Shown one piece after another: positions 49,374-61,898 of a stretch of 64,000 nucleotides of DNA; the first letter of the stretch is position 1, and every line of letters begins with the position of its first letter. Made by a program: the position numbers and the translations under genes. The stretch is from NCBI GenBank assembly GCA_020747065.1, contig JAGMVK010000019.1:496001-560000 (forward strand). The letters are read 5' to 3'. Below the pieces are notes generated by a model. The model was not told the origin of the DNA. It made no database searches and saw only the letters and a list, made by a program, of their open reading frames with translations. Origin of the DNA: Cadophora sp. MPI-SDFR-AT-0126 (taxonomy: Eukaryota > Ascomycota > Leotiomycetes > Helotiales > Ploettnerulaceae).

Positions 49374-51382
49374 ATGTCCTCCTACCTCCGCAAACGCGGC
49401 AGCAAGGACCCTCCTCCCCAACGCGACGACTCTCCCGCCAAAGCCGAAGAAGTACGACTTGCGCCTGTCTCGAAGATCATCCACGACGACAGCGAGCACC
49501 CGCATAAGCACAAACAGCAGAAACCTAAGACAAAGCGCAGGAATGGCCTCATTTTTGTGCTGGGTGGTCTGTTTGGGATCTTGGTTGCGGGCTTCTTTGC
49601 GGGGAGGAGTGACCTGATCGATTTCCCTGAGTTTGGGGATCTGAGTATGGATAGCTTGATGGATGTCCTGCCTGCGGGATTTGTGAAGGATGCAAGGGAT
49701 TTGGCGGTAATTCTACTCGAATCCGTACGGTCACTTTAGGTACAGGTTGGACTAATGTGTCTCCAGAAAGGAGAAAGAGAAGCAGTTAACTATGATTCCT
49801 TCTCCGTCGGACTGAATCTTGTGGCGCAAGGAGTACGTGCTAAGCACCCCGTCATTATGGTACCTGGGGTGATATCTACGGGTCTCGAATCCTGGGGCAC
49901 AACGAACAGCTCCCGGCAATACTTTAGGAAACGGCTGTGGGGAAGTTGGAGCATGATGCGGGCTCTGGTATTGGACAAGGAAGGCTGGAAGAAGCATATA
50001 ATGTTGGACAAATTCACGGGACTCGACCCGGCTGGCGGAATTAAGTTACGGGCCGCGCAAGGATTCGACGCCGCGGACTTCTTCATAACGGGATACTGGA
50101 TCTGGAATAAAATCCTTGAGAACCTGGCGACTATTGGGTATGATCCTGACAACTCGTATACAGCGGCGTACGACTGGAGGCTCTCATATAAGAACTTGGA
50201 GGTCAGAGACTCGTACTTCACGAGGTTGAAGACGTACTGCGAGATGGCGTATAAAACGACGGGAGAAAAGGCTGTGCTGGTGTCGCATTCTATGGGAAGT
50301 CAAGTCCTGTTCTACTTCTTCCACTGGGTTGCAGCTGAAGAGGGAGGAAATGGCGGAGAAGATTGGGTTGACAAATATATCGGTTCCTGGATCAATATCA
50401 GTGGCTGTATGCTAGGAGCTCTGAAAGGTCTTCCGGCAGTTCTCTCCGGCGAGATGAAAGATACCGCCCAACTCAACGCCTTTGCTGTCTACGGACTCGA
50501 GAAATTTTTGAGCCGAGAAGAACGGGCAGAGATATTCAGAGCCATGCCAGGTATCAGCTCCATGCTACCAATTGGCGGCAACGCTGTTTGGGGTAACATG
50601 ACATGGGCTCCGGATGATGTCCCTGGCCAGAATACTAGCTACGGGGCTTTCTTGAATTTCAAGCATTACAATGGGACCTCTGAATATCGAAACTTGACAG
50701 TCGAAGACAGTATGGCTTATCTGATGAATACCACAGAACAATGGTATCAAGATTCGGTGAGAGGGAGCTATTCACATGGAGTCGCACACACCACCGCGGA
50801 AGTAGAAGCCAACGAGAAAGATCAGCGCAAGTGGATCAATCCTTTGGAGACGAGACTTCCTCTTGCTCCTAACTTGAAGATCTACTGCTTCTACGGTATG
50901 GTACTCAACCCTTGAATCTCGCATAACTACTTACAGGAACAGGAATCGGCAAACCGACCGAACGCTCCTACTTCTACCGCACCGACAAGAATCCCTTATC
51001 TTCGCTTAACATCACCATCGACACCACTCTCATCCAACCCGCCTCCAACATTGACCACGGCGTCATCCTTGGCGAAGGCGACGGCACCGTAGGCCTCCTC
51101 TCCACAGGCTACATGTGCAACAAAGGCTGGAATATCCACCGGTACAACCCGGCCGGCGTGCAAATAAAAGTCTACGAGATGCCTCACGAACCCGATCGAT
51201 TCAGCCCTCGCGGTGGCCCTAATACTGGGGATCATGTCGACATTCTGGGGAGACAGAGTCTGAACGATCTTATTCTGAGGGTGGCGGCGGGTAAGGGAGA
51301 TGAGATTGGGGAGTTTGTGGTTAGTAAAATTAAGGAGTATGCGGAGAATGTGAAGGTCTATGAGGAGGATCAGTACCTGTGA
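49374..51382 (+). CDS. LRO1: Phospholipid:diacylglycerol acyltransferase (Lro1/PDAT)
   Basis: Exons 49374-49706, 49767-50895 and 50937-51382 give 635 residues. A basic N-terminal tail (KPKTKRRNG) precedes one membrane anchor (about 58-76, LIFVLGGLFGILVAGFF). The LCAT-like lumenal domain follows, with the lid/entrance VMVPG-type segment (VIMVPGVISTGLESWG) and the nucleophile Ser286 in SHSMGSQ. GYDPDNSYTAAYDWRLS and DGTVGLLSTGYMC are also family signatures, and the acidic and His residues of the triad lie in the C-terminal half (GDHVDILG). Lro1 moves an acyl chain from a phospholipid to diacylglycerol to make triacylglycerol in the ER. All introns are in phase. Confidence 0.95.
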
Positions 51383-52496
51383 CAGCCTTGCCGTCGTCCA
51401 TCTCCACATACACGACGATAAGGGAGGAGGAGGACTGAAGAGTGAGAGGAACCATGCATTTCAAGGTGTTCGGCTTGGAGGTTGGGTGGGACAATTCGGC
51501 TGGGTAGCCGACCGGGGATTGCCTCCTAATGACTGTACGACGGATCAGGTGGATAGATTTATACCCTGGAGTAGTGAGTCTAGTGGAACGGTATTTGGGT
51601 GTGCATAGAGCTAGACCTACTTATTTACTTAATTCAATGTTTCTGTGTGATGAAGGTGCGTTTACCTGCCGACTGTCTGTTCCAATGTCACCAAAGTACC
51701 AAGTCAAGTAGGTACCCAACTGATCGACAGCGGAATGTGGTGCTCAAATAAGGTCGCTCCTGGCGGTGCTGTAGTAGTCGGCCCACCCCGCACCTCAACT
51801 TCGACCTGGAAATTCGTCGTTTCTTGCAACAGTGGAGACTCTGTTCATATTGTAAGTATCACGACTTCGAGATCTCCCTCTCATAGGATAGCTGTTTTGG
51901 CCTTGGAAAGCACCGCAGTAACAACAAGACCCCGTTCATCAAGGATATTAGATTTCCTTTCCCACACGGCAACAGTCCAACAACCCCCACCGCACCCAAG
52001 CCGCACCCGCATCCAGGAACCAACAGTTCGCTTCTCCCCTCCAATGAACACCACATTCTACCATTTACTCTGCATACTGCACCGTACACAGTACAGCCAT
52101 GCATACATATATGCAAGTCTCTGCAGGCGCAACGGCAAGGGGTGACATATTGCGGGACTGGTGAGGTCGTGCCAAAAATGTTGGTTGTTTCCAAGGGGCT
52201 GGCAATGCGTAGTGGGGTGTGATAGGTTTGTTGTGCGAAGTGAATGCGTATTTGCTCGATTGAGAATTAAGACCGGTGGGTTGTTGGTTACAGAAATCTG
52301 TAGGTGAAGTATGAAAAGGCCTTGCCCATCCTTTAATTCTAGATTGCTACCTATCCTTCCAATTCTCATATTAATACTTCTCGGTGCTTAAACTCGTTCT
52401 CCACAAACTTCCTCATCGAATTCTTCGACTTTCAGACTTCCTGGTTCTTACCTGAGCTCAACAAATCTAGTCTTGCTTACAACACACTTTCGAGCA
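51383..52496. other. Intergenic, no gene recognised
   Basis: About 1.1 kb between LRO1 and the methyltransferase gene. Short open frames on both strands have no recognisable character. Confidence 0.45.
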
Positions 52497-53686
52497 ATGG
52501 AGGACACGCAACCACCAGTCATCGAAGCCGAAGCTGATGATTATGATTCTGGGCTGGAGAGTGCGAGCCTTGTGAGCTCGACGACGAGTATTGCGTCCAC
52601 GATCTTCAAATATAGATCTGAGAATGGGAGGACGTATCATGCTTACAAGGTATGACTCGTTCTCTTCTTTCTTTACATCTTCTCGCGTGATCGCTATCCT
52701 GCAGTTGATTAGTCGAAAGAACTAAACAGCGATCCAATGTAGGATGGTGCTTGTGCATTTCCCATTGATGAACCAGAACTCGTTCGACTGGACCTCCAAT
52801 ACCACCAATTTCCTCTGACATTCGACGGCAAATTATTCCTTGCCCCTATACCGGAAGACAAAGTCCTGCACCGTGTCCTAGATGTTGGAACTGGGACCGG
52901 AATATGGGTAAGGCTGCCTCCCCTACCCTCATCTCCCCATAGCCAATCCTAAATTCTGAAGTCCTCAAACCCAGGCCATCGACTTCGCAGACATGCATCC
53001 ACAGTCCCAAGTCCTCGGCGTAGATCTCAGCCCCGTACAGCCCGACTTCGTCCCCCCAAACCTATCCTTCCAAATCGACGATATCGAAGAACCATGGACG
53101 TACCGCCAAAAGTTCGATTTCATCTACAGTCGGATGATGGTTGGATCTCTCGCGAATGTACCGCGGTTCTTCGAACAGAGCTTCGAGAATCTGGCGCCGG
53201 GAGGTGTGTTGGAGATGGCGGATATTACGTACCCTGCGAAATTGAACGGCGGTGACATTCCAGAGGACTTGCAGTTGTATAAATGGTTCCATGCCTTTTC
53301 CATTGCTTTTCCCTCTTCCTGCATACCTCCTTGGTAAGTCCTGCTAACACCCTCTCTCAAGGTCAATCCTCTTCACCGAAGCCTGTACCAAAGCCGGCCG
53401 CAACGCCAATTGCGCGCGTCTTTACAGATCCCAAATGGAAACCGCGGGCTTCACCACCGTCGTCGAGAAAACACTCATGTGGCCAACGAATCGCTGGCCC
53501 AAAGACAAGAAGCTCAAGGAAATCGGGATGTGGGCGCTTGAGAATATGGAGTATGGTCTGGAAGCTCTTTCAACGTCATTGTTCACTAGAGTATTGGGTT
53601 GGGAGAAGGAGGAGTTGAATGCGTTTCTGGTGGGGGTGAGGAGGGAGATGAGGGATACCAGATTTCATACTTATTGGGATATGTGA
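52497..53686 (+). CDS. LaeA-like SAM-dependent methyltransferase
   Basis: Exons 52497-52649, 52743-52907, about 52975-53285 and 53362-53686 give 317 residues. The class I methyltransferase core is clear: motif I VLDVGTGTGIWAIDFA, then VLGVDLSPVQP (motif II), IDDIEEPW, FDFIYSRMM and LAPGGVLEMADI. An N-terminal acidic, Ser/Thr-rich tail and the NGRTYHAYK entry are typical of fungal LaeA/TAM-type proteins. Substrate unknown. The donor at 53286 is GTTCCA; the better GTAAGT at 53334 would leave a 28-base intron, so I prefer the former. Relatives often end VVYGRKP; a related YGTKPE occurs in another frame near 53770, so the true 3' end could lie there via one more intron. Confidence 0.8.
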
Positions 53687-54730
53687 GTTTGTCCGTTTTA
53701 CTCTTGGCTGGATTGGTGAGGTGGAAGGGTGTGAGAGCTAGTGCTGATCCGGGTGGGTAGTATCGTTGTTATGGTACGAAGCCTGAGTAGGCATTTCCCT
53801 GAGCGAAGGTGTTCGACACAGTATGCCGATATACGAGTCATCTCAACCTGTTTTCTTGGAGAAAGCAGATCGACGTCCGAGTTCCAAGCGAGGTCAATAT
53901 CGGAGGGAAGAGCCCATCGGCGCTGGGGCAACACAGGATACTACATCAAACCACTCGCGATCTCCTGTTTTGGCAACGAGCTCAGTAGCCGAAGAGAAAA
54001 GAAGTAGCCGAAGAGAAAAGAGGCAGCCGATCAGCTAAGTAATGAGGAGGATTTTTATGATTTATCCAGATACACTTTGTCCAACTTCAATGAAAAGGAT
54101 ATACTTGGACTCACCTGGGCTCCCACACTACCTAAACTTCTAAGAAACTGTCTCAGAGGTATGAGATGTTTCGGGAGCATCACGTGATGGGCAACTTTTG
54201 TTTATCGGTCGTTCTTAATGGCATTTCTACTACCAGACTTGCTACTATTTTGAAAACAGTTAGGATTCAGTTGGCTATGTTTCCTCGCAGTAGAAATACT
54301 CAAAAGGGCAACGTTTATTCACATTGATGTTCTCGCTTAGTCATTGGACCCCTCCTGAATAAGGTACTCATCCTCGTGCTCCAGAACCTCCACTCTTGAC
54401 CTTTCCACCTCATCCAATGAGATGCAATGAGATGCACGACGCACCTCGAGATAAGAGCCTGCACGATCGGAAGTCCGAGATACCCCAGAAGCCGATATGG
54501 ATATGCTGTCTCTCTATCGATGGAGGGGTATCGTGCAGCTCCAGATTCCGCGATAAGTAGGTCGGCATGCAAGATGGCTGGGGATACCTAGTACTTGCTG
54601 ACGCCATTGAGCGTCGGATGTGGATGGCTATATATTCATTTGATCGTTCGTCCCAAGTTTGTTTTATTGATCTTCTTCGACATTGAATTGTGTGTTAGAG
54701 ATTCGTCTGCGATAGCGAAGGATATCCAAA
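53687..54730. other. Intergenic, mostly featureless
   Basis: One kilobase with a two-copy direct repeat (listed next) and no recognisable gene. The open frame 53741-54007 could only be coding as an alternative 3' exon of the methyltransferase, which I doubt. Confidence 0.4.
53984..54021. repeat. 19-base direct tandem repeat, two copies
   Basis: The unit AGTAGCCGAAGAGAAAAGA is present twice in tandem, and a shorter, diverged third piece (GGCAGCCGA) follows. Confidence 0.85.
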
Positions 54731-57700
54731 ATGGGAGACGCGGGACCAGCAAAAGGGACTGGATATAGACTCGGTGTGGATGTGGGGGTACGTATTGTTT
54801 ACCACTCATGTTCCTAGAATTCGTGTTGTAATTTATGAAATGCTAACATTCAATCTCTAGGGAACATTCACAGACGTCTGCGTCTTCACACCAGAAGGCA
54901 AAACCGTCCGAACGAAAGTTCCATCGACGAGTCATGACCAAAGTATCGGCGTCAAGAATGGGATCCTGAAAGCGCGAGAAGAGTTGAAGAGTTTGTACGG
55001 CTGGGATGGCCAATTTGAGAGTATACATCATGGGACGACTGTTGGTGAGCTATCTCTCTTCTATTCTCTCCCTCATCCGACAGCTTAGCCACATAACCGA
55101 CTCAGTAAAGCGAGATATTTGCACGCAATATACTCACAACCGATCCAGGTACCAACGCAGTCCTCGAAGGAAAAGGCGCACGAACAGCCCTCATCGTCAC
55201 AGCTGGCCACAAAGACGTCCTCTCAGTCCGCCGTTCACAAATTCCTGGCGGTCTCGGAGCCTGGATAAACTTCATTCCACCAGCACCCATCGTCCCACTC
55301 GAAAGCACCGTACAATGTCACGGCATGATGTCCTCCACCGGTGAGATCATAACACCGATCAACGAGTCTCAACTACGCGAAGGTCTCATCCATCTCAAAA
55401 AGCAAAAGCCTGAAGCTGTGACGATCAGTCTACTTAATTCTTACCAAAATCCGGCGCATGAGAAGACTGTGGCGAGAATCTTGAGGGAGGAGTTGGGAAA
55501 TGAGGTGGAGATTGTTTGTTCGGCTGATGTCTTACCTGAGGTGGGCGAGTATGAGAGAACGGTTACAGCCAGTGCGAATGCGATTGTCAAGCCGGTTGTG
55601 AAGAAGTACTTGGCGAACTTATCGATGCTGTTGAAGGAAGATAGCGAGACGATTAGGATCTTGAAAAGTGATGGTGGATTGACGACATTGGATCTCGCGG
55701 GAGAGCTGCCTGTGAACATTCTCATGTGAGTTTTGCAGGTGATCGACAGAGAGATAACTGTGTGCTAACAACAGTAGGTCAGGTCCTGCTGGTGGAGTCC
55801 GTGGGGTAGCCGATGTTGTTGCCAAAAAGACGAAATATCGTAACCTAATCACCCTAGATATGGGTGGTACGTCCACGGATTGTGCCCTTATCTCAGATGG
55901 AAGCCCAGCCTTGCGTCGAGAAACAGCAGTAGATTCTCTAACTGTTCGAGCACCATCTGTGGATGTTCAGTAAGTCATACCTTACTGAAATGCCGCAATT
56001 CTTTTACTGACAAATTTTAATCAGAACAGTCGGAGCTGGCGGTGGATCCATCGCACAATACGTAGAGCTCACCTCAACCCTCAGAGTTGGACCAGAATCC
56101 TCTGGAGCCAATCCTGGGCCAGCTTGCTATGGCAAAGGAGGAACAAATGCCACCGTCACGGACGCGAATGTTGTCCTCGGCTACCTGCCAGATAAACTTC
56201 TTGGAGGCGCATTTCCTCTCGATATTGCAGCTGCCAAAATGGCAGTCGAATCTGTGGCCGGACAGATGGGTCTCAGAACCGATCAAACCGCTCAGGGAAT
56301 ATACAACCTCGTCAATGAGCGAATGTACAATGCTCTCCGAAACGTATCCGTAGAACAGGGATACAATCCTGAGGATTTCTCCCTTGTTGCATTTGGAGGA
56401 GCTGGCCCTCTCCATGCTAACGCCGTGGGGAAGCTGCTTGGAGCATGGCCAGTCATCATCCCACCTGCACCTGGTGTCTTGTGTGCACAAGGAGATGCAA
56501 CGACTAAATTGAGCCATGAACAATCGGCTTCCTATATCAAGCTTCTTACAGACGCGAGTCCCACCGATCTCTGGGAGTCACTTCAAAAATTGAAGGAAGG
56601 ATGCAATGAAGTCATGTACAAAGCTTTGGGAACTGGTTCTTCTACTATTCTCACCACGGCATTCGAAGCGGATCTCAGGTACAAAGGCCAGGCACTTACT
56701 CTGAGCATCCCGTTTTTGGAAGAAGAGTTCAGATTGGAACCAGAAGCGTTCGGTCAGGCAGTCAAGAAGCGATTCGATGCAGCACATGAGCAACAATTCA
56801 GTTTTAGCCTTCCATCATTTGCATTGGAAATCATGCGTCTAGGTGCCATTGTCACTGACGGTTCTCCCGACATGGAGATAACTTCTATAGACACATCTGG
56901 CACTGTCGGCCAGACACCTCCAGACAGTGCCATCGTCAGTCGCAAGATGATAAGCACAGAAGGCGAACGAGTCGAGGCTATCTTCTGGGACAGAGCGAAA
57001 ATCTCCAAATGTGGCTATAGAGTCAACGGGCCCTGTGTGATATCTGAGATGGACTCGAACACTCTCGTCCTACCTGGATTTTATGGTGAAATTGATTCAT
57101 ACGGCAACATTCTCATCCATCCTCATGAAAGCACTGATCTGACAAGCGACATCGCTGAGCTCGACTGGGATACTGCCCAGAAACTGGTCGACGACTCGCC
57201 ACTGATACCGACACTCATCTCGTCGTCCTTACAATCCATCAGAAATGAAATGGATACCCTGATGTTAAGATGCAGCATGTCACCAGCTATCCGAGATCAG
57301 CAAGATGAGTTCAATGTGATCACGAATAAGGAAGGCAAAATGTTGGTGGGCCAGTTTGGTAGCTTTATTGGGCAATTTCTGGACTCTTGGAAGTACCATA
57401 GAGGAGGGAGATGTCTTCGTCACCAACGATGTCTATGAGATTAATGGAGCCGTCACACATTTGAACGACGTGATTGTCCTACTTCCCATCCACTACAAGG
57501 GCGATATCGTAGGCTGGGCTGCCAATTTTGGGCACATGACGTGAGCCAAAGTTTCCCTCCATTTCAGGACGTTTCAGCTAACTTCATATAGGGATGTTGG
57601 CGGGAAAGTACCAGGAAGCATGTCCATCAACGCCACTTCCATCTTCGAAGATGGACTACAGATCCCAACAGTCAAGCTCTACTCGAAGGGCACTTTCAAT

Positions 57701-59378
57701 TCTGCGATGGTGGATGTGTTCTGTCGAAATTCGCGTCAGCCAGATTGGTTCCGAAGTGATTTGACTGCCTTAGTGGCTGCTTGCCGAACTGCTGCGACAA
57801 GAGTCTGCGAGCTGAATGAGAGATTCGGTCCCAAGTAAGCCAAGTCCTGTATAATCCTAGAGTCTTTTTCGCAACCGGTCTCGAAAGACTGCCATGCTGA
57901 CTTACAACAGCGTATATACCGCGTCCTGCAACGAGCTTCTCGCCAGAAATCGTTCCGGTATTCAAAAATTAATCGACACTCAAATCGGTACTGAGTCCTC
58001 AACATTCACGGACTTTGTAGACGACGATGGCCAAGGCGTCGGTCCGTACGCAATCACTTGCACGATGCAAAAGAAAGACGGCAAGCTAGTTTTCGATTTC
58101 TCCGGAACCAGTCCTCAGAGCGAGACATCGATCAACTTTTACCTGTCGACGACAATGTTTAAAATGTTCGTTGGATACTACCTCCTTGCTGTCTTCGATC
58201 CTTTCTGTGTGGTAAACGACGGATTCCATGATCTTCTCGATATTATTACGCCTGAAGGATCGCTTCTACGACCTGTCCGACCCGCTGCACTGAGTTGTCG
58301 AACTCATTTCTTGGGGAGGACGATGGATATCATTCAGGCTTTGATGGGGCAGCGAAGTCCTGAATACAGAGCTGCAGCTGGGTTTTCGGATTCGCCACAT
58401 TTCTTCTATTCGGGTTTCAAGCCGAACGGAGAATGGTATCAATTGTATCAGATTGGCTTTGGCGGTGTGCCGGCTCGACCTATTGGTGACGGCGTAAGTT
58501 TTCTCTCTATTCTTGTCCATCTGTCATCAAATCCACCGAAATTGAATCTGACGTCACTCTAGCCCGACTGCCATTGCTTATTCCCTGCCATCAAATCCGT
58601 CCCAACAGAGTTCATTGAGCTCAACTTCCCCTTGAGAATCGAAGCCAACGAGTCGCTTGCCGACACAGGAGGAGCAGGCTTCTATCGAGGCGGCAACGCC
58701 CAACGTGGGTCTTCTCTCCCATGACTCTTCCATGCCCGCCTTTATGCCTTTACTAACCTATCCTCACTAACAGGTACACTATATCGCTTCCTCTCTGCAG
58801 GCGAGTTCAGCATCCACGACGACCGATGGTTCACCAAACCCTGGGGCATCAACGGCGGCAGTCCCGGCGCCCGCTCTTTCAAGAAGATCTACCGATACTC
58901 CTCCAAAGACCCCTCAAATCCAACAGTCGAAGTCCTTCCTAGCAAATGCGACCACATCCGCGTGCAACCCAACGATCTCCTCGAATGGGTCACATGGGGC
59001 GGCGGTGGCCTAGGTGATCCTACTACCCGTCCAGCAAACACCGTAGCCATGGAAGTCGCACGTAAACTCGTCACCGTGAAAGGTGCGAGAGAGAACTATG
59101 GTGTTGTGGTTGACGGTAATACGTTTGAAGTTGACGAGGAGGCTACCAAGGTGAGGAGGGCGGAAATCGTGGGGAAGAGACGCAAGGAGTATGCGGAGAG
59201 GGTGTATGATAGGGGTGGAACTCTGGCGGAACTTTCTGCAACTTGTTTGGAGGAGACGGGACTACCGCCGCCTAGGCCACAGTGGGAGAAGGATCCGTAT
59301 GGACCGCATGTTGCTTTGCCGTATGTGAAGGAGTGGTATAAGGCTATGAGGGAGAAGGAGGATTGGGATTTACAGTAG
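54731..59378 (+). CDS. 5-oxoprolinase/hydantoinase family (HyuA-HyuB) protein with a frameshift
   Basis: About ten exons span HyuA then HyuB, as in the fused fungal oxoprolinases of roughly 1,280 residues. Markers in order are GVDVGGTFTDVCVF, HHGTTVGTNAVLEGKGAR, SGPAGGVRGV, LDMGGTSTDCALI, GAGGGSIA, FGGAGPLHANA, RDQQDEFNVIT, DVFVTNDVYE, NFGHMTDVGGKVPGS and NSRQPDWFRSDL. Later come CHCLFPAIKSVPTEFIE, GGAGFYRGGN and GGGGLGDPTTRP. The family cleaves 5-oxoproline or hydantoin-like rings with ATP. Exon 5 (from 56025) and the HyuB part lie in different frames: after FIGQFLDSWK at about 57388-57392 two bases (GG of an expected Lys-Gly codon pair) seem to be missing. Splicing cannot repair this. It is either a sequence error or a recent loss of function. 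Confidence 0.75.
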
Positions 59379-59913
59379 ACAAGTTGTTCTTTGTCAGAAA
59401 TGTCAGCATTTATTCGCGATGATGTGTTTGTGAACCTAGTCAGCGAATGTGTGATGATTGGAGATTTGATGCTTTAGATCATAGCTGCTTCCAGCATAAA
59501 ATGGCAGTCATCTAGACTAAGCCGAATCAGAACGCCACAGCTTGAGAGATTTCCAGAAGTCGTTGCCTTAATGTCTAGAGACTTTTCCCAAAGGCGAAAT
59601 TAAGCGAGCCGAAGGCTGAGAAAATCAACAAGGGGAGAAAGCTAACGAACAGCGGAGACGAAAGGCGCAAGTCCTTTTTGCAAAGCCTAGCAATCAAATC
59701 TTTGGTCCGTCTTGAGTGAATCCTGGGCCTGGATTAGACTTTCTATCGCCGTCTAACAACAAAGCTCTAAACACACCGGCTAGCAAACCACCTGTCCCGA
59801 AACGCTCTATCCACCATCATCTATCACACAACTTGAGACTCCTCTCAGCTGTCTTCACCTTCCCTATAACCGCCACTCTTTACCCCATAATCCTATTCCC
59901 AGTCCTGATCATC
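59379..59913. other. Intergenic, no gene recognised
   Basis: These 535 bases follow the oxoprolinase gene. The long plus-strand open frame that begins at 59716 overlaps the minus-strand gene described next and is Pro/Ser/Leu-rich, as expected for an antisense shadow. Confidence 0.4.
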
Positions 59914-60219
59914 TCATCTAAACCTCGGAAACACCCTATCACTCGGCTCATCCCTCGCACTCTTTGCCACCTCACCACAACCACCACCACCACCACTCTT
60001 TCCCCAAACATCAACATCACCACCCTCCCTCTTCTGCTCCCCTCTCTCCCTCTCCTTCTCAACATATTTTTCCTTACATCCAGAGCAAAGTTCAGCCCCA
60101 TGAATGTCCTTGACGATATCTTCAAATGCGTTGGGGTCTGGCGAAATGCGAGCGGGACGGGTGCCAATGATGGTGTTGCAGGTGCGGTTGTGGCAGAGGA
60201 TGGTTTGAGTGGTGCTCAT
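59914..60219 (-). CDS. Short ORF with CX4C and CXXC cysteines, unknown
   Basis: Starting at 60219 the frame gives 101 residues: MSTTQTILCHNRTCNTIIGT, then a helical stretch with AELCSGCKEKYVEKERER, and a gly-rich, charged tail. The cysteine pairs CX4C and LCXXC could form a small zinc-binding unit. I do not recognise the family. A run of GGT codons (a TGG repeat) encodes five glycines. The pattern partly resembles the ORF at 61659, which is on the other strand 1.4 kb away, and this is noted as a finding. The ORF may be a real gene or a chance frame; nothing supports transcription. Confidence 0.35.
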   Translation of the reverse strand: MSTTQTILCHNRTCNTIIGTRPARISPDPNAFEDIVKDIHGAELCSGCKEKYVEKERERGEQKREGGDVDVWGKSGGGGGCGEVAKSARDEPSDRVFPRFR

Positions 60220-61658
60220 TTTGGCCGCTGTGTTTTTGATGGGAAACTCGCGAGGAATTTTTTTTTTATTTGGGATGTGTTGGATGTAGTTGAGGATTGA
60301 TGTGAAGGGAGGAAGTCCGCAGGCGAAATCGGACGGTGAGGAAGATCATGGAGATGAGGCTTTGCCGAGATATTTTCTGTTCTTTTAAATAGGTTTCAAA
60401 ACTTAGCTCGGACATCGCAGTATAATCTTCCTTTAAATAGATATCTATGACTGAAATGGCTGACTATTCACTGCACCTCACAGCCGCGTGGCCAGTACGT
60501 CTCCTCGCAATGGTTGGTGCCTAGATCATGAGTGAAGATCACTATTCACGCTACCTATTTCTCCATCAGCCATCTGGAAAATGCGGTGAATCCTGACTGA
60601 GGGCAAGACTAGTCAGTGCTTTCCTGTCAGTAGATTCAGCAGCGATGATCCGATGTTATAAATTAATCATATTGGAAGGGAGGAATTGTCTTGGCACATC
60701 TCATAGCAAAACAGTCAAAAATTGCGTAATTACATGAACACCACACCACTTTCACAAACACATCAACAAACCTAGAGACCCATGATATAGGTCTTTATCC
60801 CTATCTCTATTACATATTTCACAGACCCATATCCACATCGCGGAACCCATCTCCGCGTCTCTCCATCCCCAACTGCCTCTCATCTCATTCCTGATCTCCC
60901 TTGATCGATATGCATCCCTCTTAACTTTTTCTTCTCCTTCCTGTACGCTCTGCCTCGTAGGCGGCGCCCTCCTAATACACTCCCGACTCCAGCGCGGGAA
61001 TATATCTGGCCCCTTATAATTAACTCCTTGGACAATGACGCTGGCAGGCTACGCATCTCTTACCTTCGGGTGCTCGCAAGAGTTGCATGCCGCATTTACT
61101 GTAGCGATGGATGGGGAAGTCGATTTGTTTTTAAATCAAGGCTTACTGCGTCGGATAAAAGTAGGGCGTAGGGTAGAGCGGATTGATGTTATGTGTTGGG
61201 GATACGGCAGTGAGTTGGTTCTGGGAATTTGGTCAAAGTGTGTTGCTTCATGTGCTTCGGATGGCTTTGCTTACTTTCTCGATGTTATTACTGTGTTGGC
61301 TAGTGGACATTAACAGCTCTACAGATCTCGCACAGAATCGTCGTCGGGGGATTCGACTTAGGATGTTGGAGTCCATTCACGACAGCCATGCTTCTTCCTT
61401 AAAAAGCAGTCCTTTTTAAAATATCCTTATGTACCTTCATATACCATACCCCTTCGAGCACACATACAGGGTAAAGACTCCACCCATAGTTTCCAGCTAT
61501 CCTCATACCGTACAGACTTGACAAAACTACGTTCGTTGAATCTCAAACAAGGACGCCCACCCCCTTCTTCTCTATCCACCTCCACCATCATCATCGTCTA
61601 CAAACCGCTCAGTGCCTCAAACCCCATTCCCATCCCCCCCCCCCCCCAAATCAAGAGA
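60220..61658. other. Intergenic, no gene recognised
   Basis: About 1.4 kb between two short cysteine-bearing ORFs that start away from each other. A tract of 14 C residues stands near 61634-61647, right before the second ORF. Other open frames (61035-61313, 61183-61419) have no recognisable character. Confidence 0.4.
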
Positions 61659-61898
61659 ATGTGCGGCAAAGCCCTCCACCGCTGCAACAACTACCCAACA
61701 TGCCAAGTCCCCGTCTCGCAGAAGCTGCACACGACGGTCCCGTGCAGAGATATGTCGAAGTGCAGGAGCGAGTGGACCGATGTTGGCAATAAACCGGGTC
61801 TCTGCAGGGGCGTGTATCTGTCGGCAGCTTTGTGCGAGAGGTGTGTGAGGAGGGAGTGGGAGGGGGCGAGGGAGAGGATTGAGATGGAGAAGATGTAG
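61659..61898 (+). CDS. Short cysteine-rich ORF, unknown
   Basis: The frame from ATG at 61659 gives 79 residues: MCGKALHRCNNYPTCQVPVS, then CRDMSKCRSEWTDVG, GLCRGVYLSAALCERCVRREWEG and a charged helix (ARERIEMEKM). Eight cysteines in 79 residues suggest a zinc-binding or disulfide-rich small protein. There is no clear signal peptide, so an intracellular zinc protein is more likely. The family is not recognised. A poly-C tract precedes the start and a purine repeat follows the stop. Confidence 0.4.
   Translation: MCGKALHRCNNYPTCQVPVSQKLHTTVPCRDMSKCRSEWTDVGNKPGLCRGVYLSAALCERCVRREWEGARERIEMEKM

Noticed and set aside
53741..54007. Open frame after the methyltransferase as a separate gene
   Set aside because: It has no protein character and partly consists of a tandem repeat. 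At best it is an alternative 3' exon.
59716..60300. Plus-strand 194-codon frame after the oxoprolinase gene
   Set aside because: It is Pro/Ser/Thr/Leu-rich with a threonine run from an ACC repeat, and it overlaps the minus-strand cysteine ORF. It is most likely a shadow.
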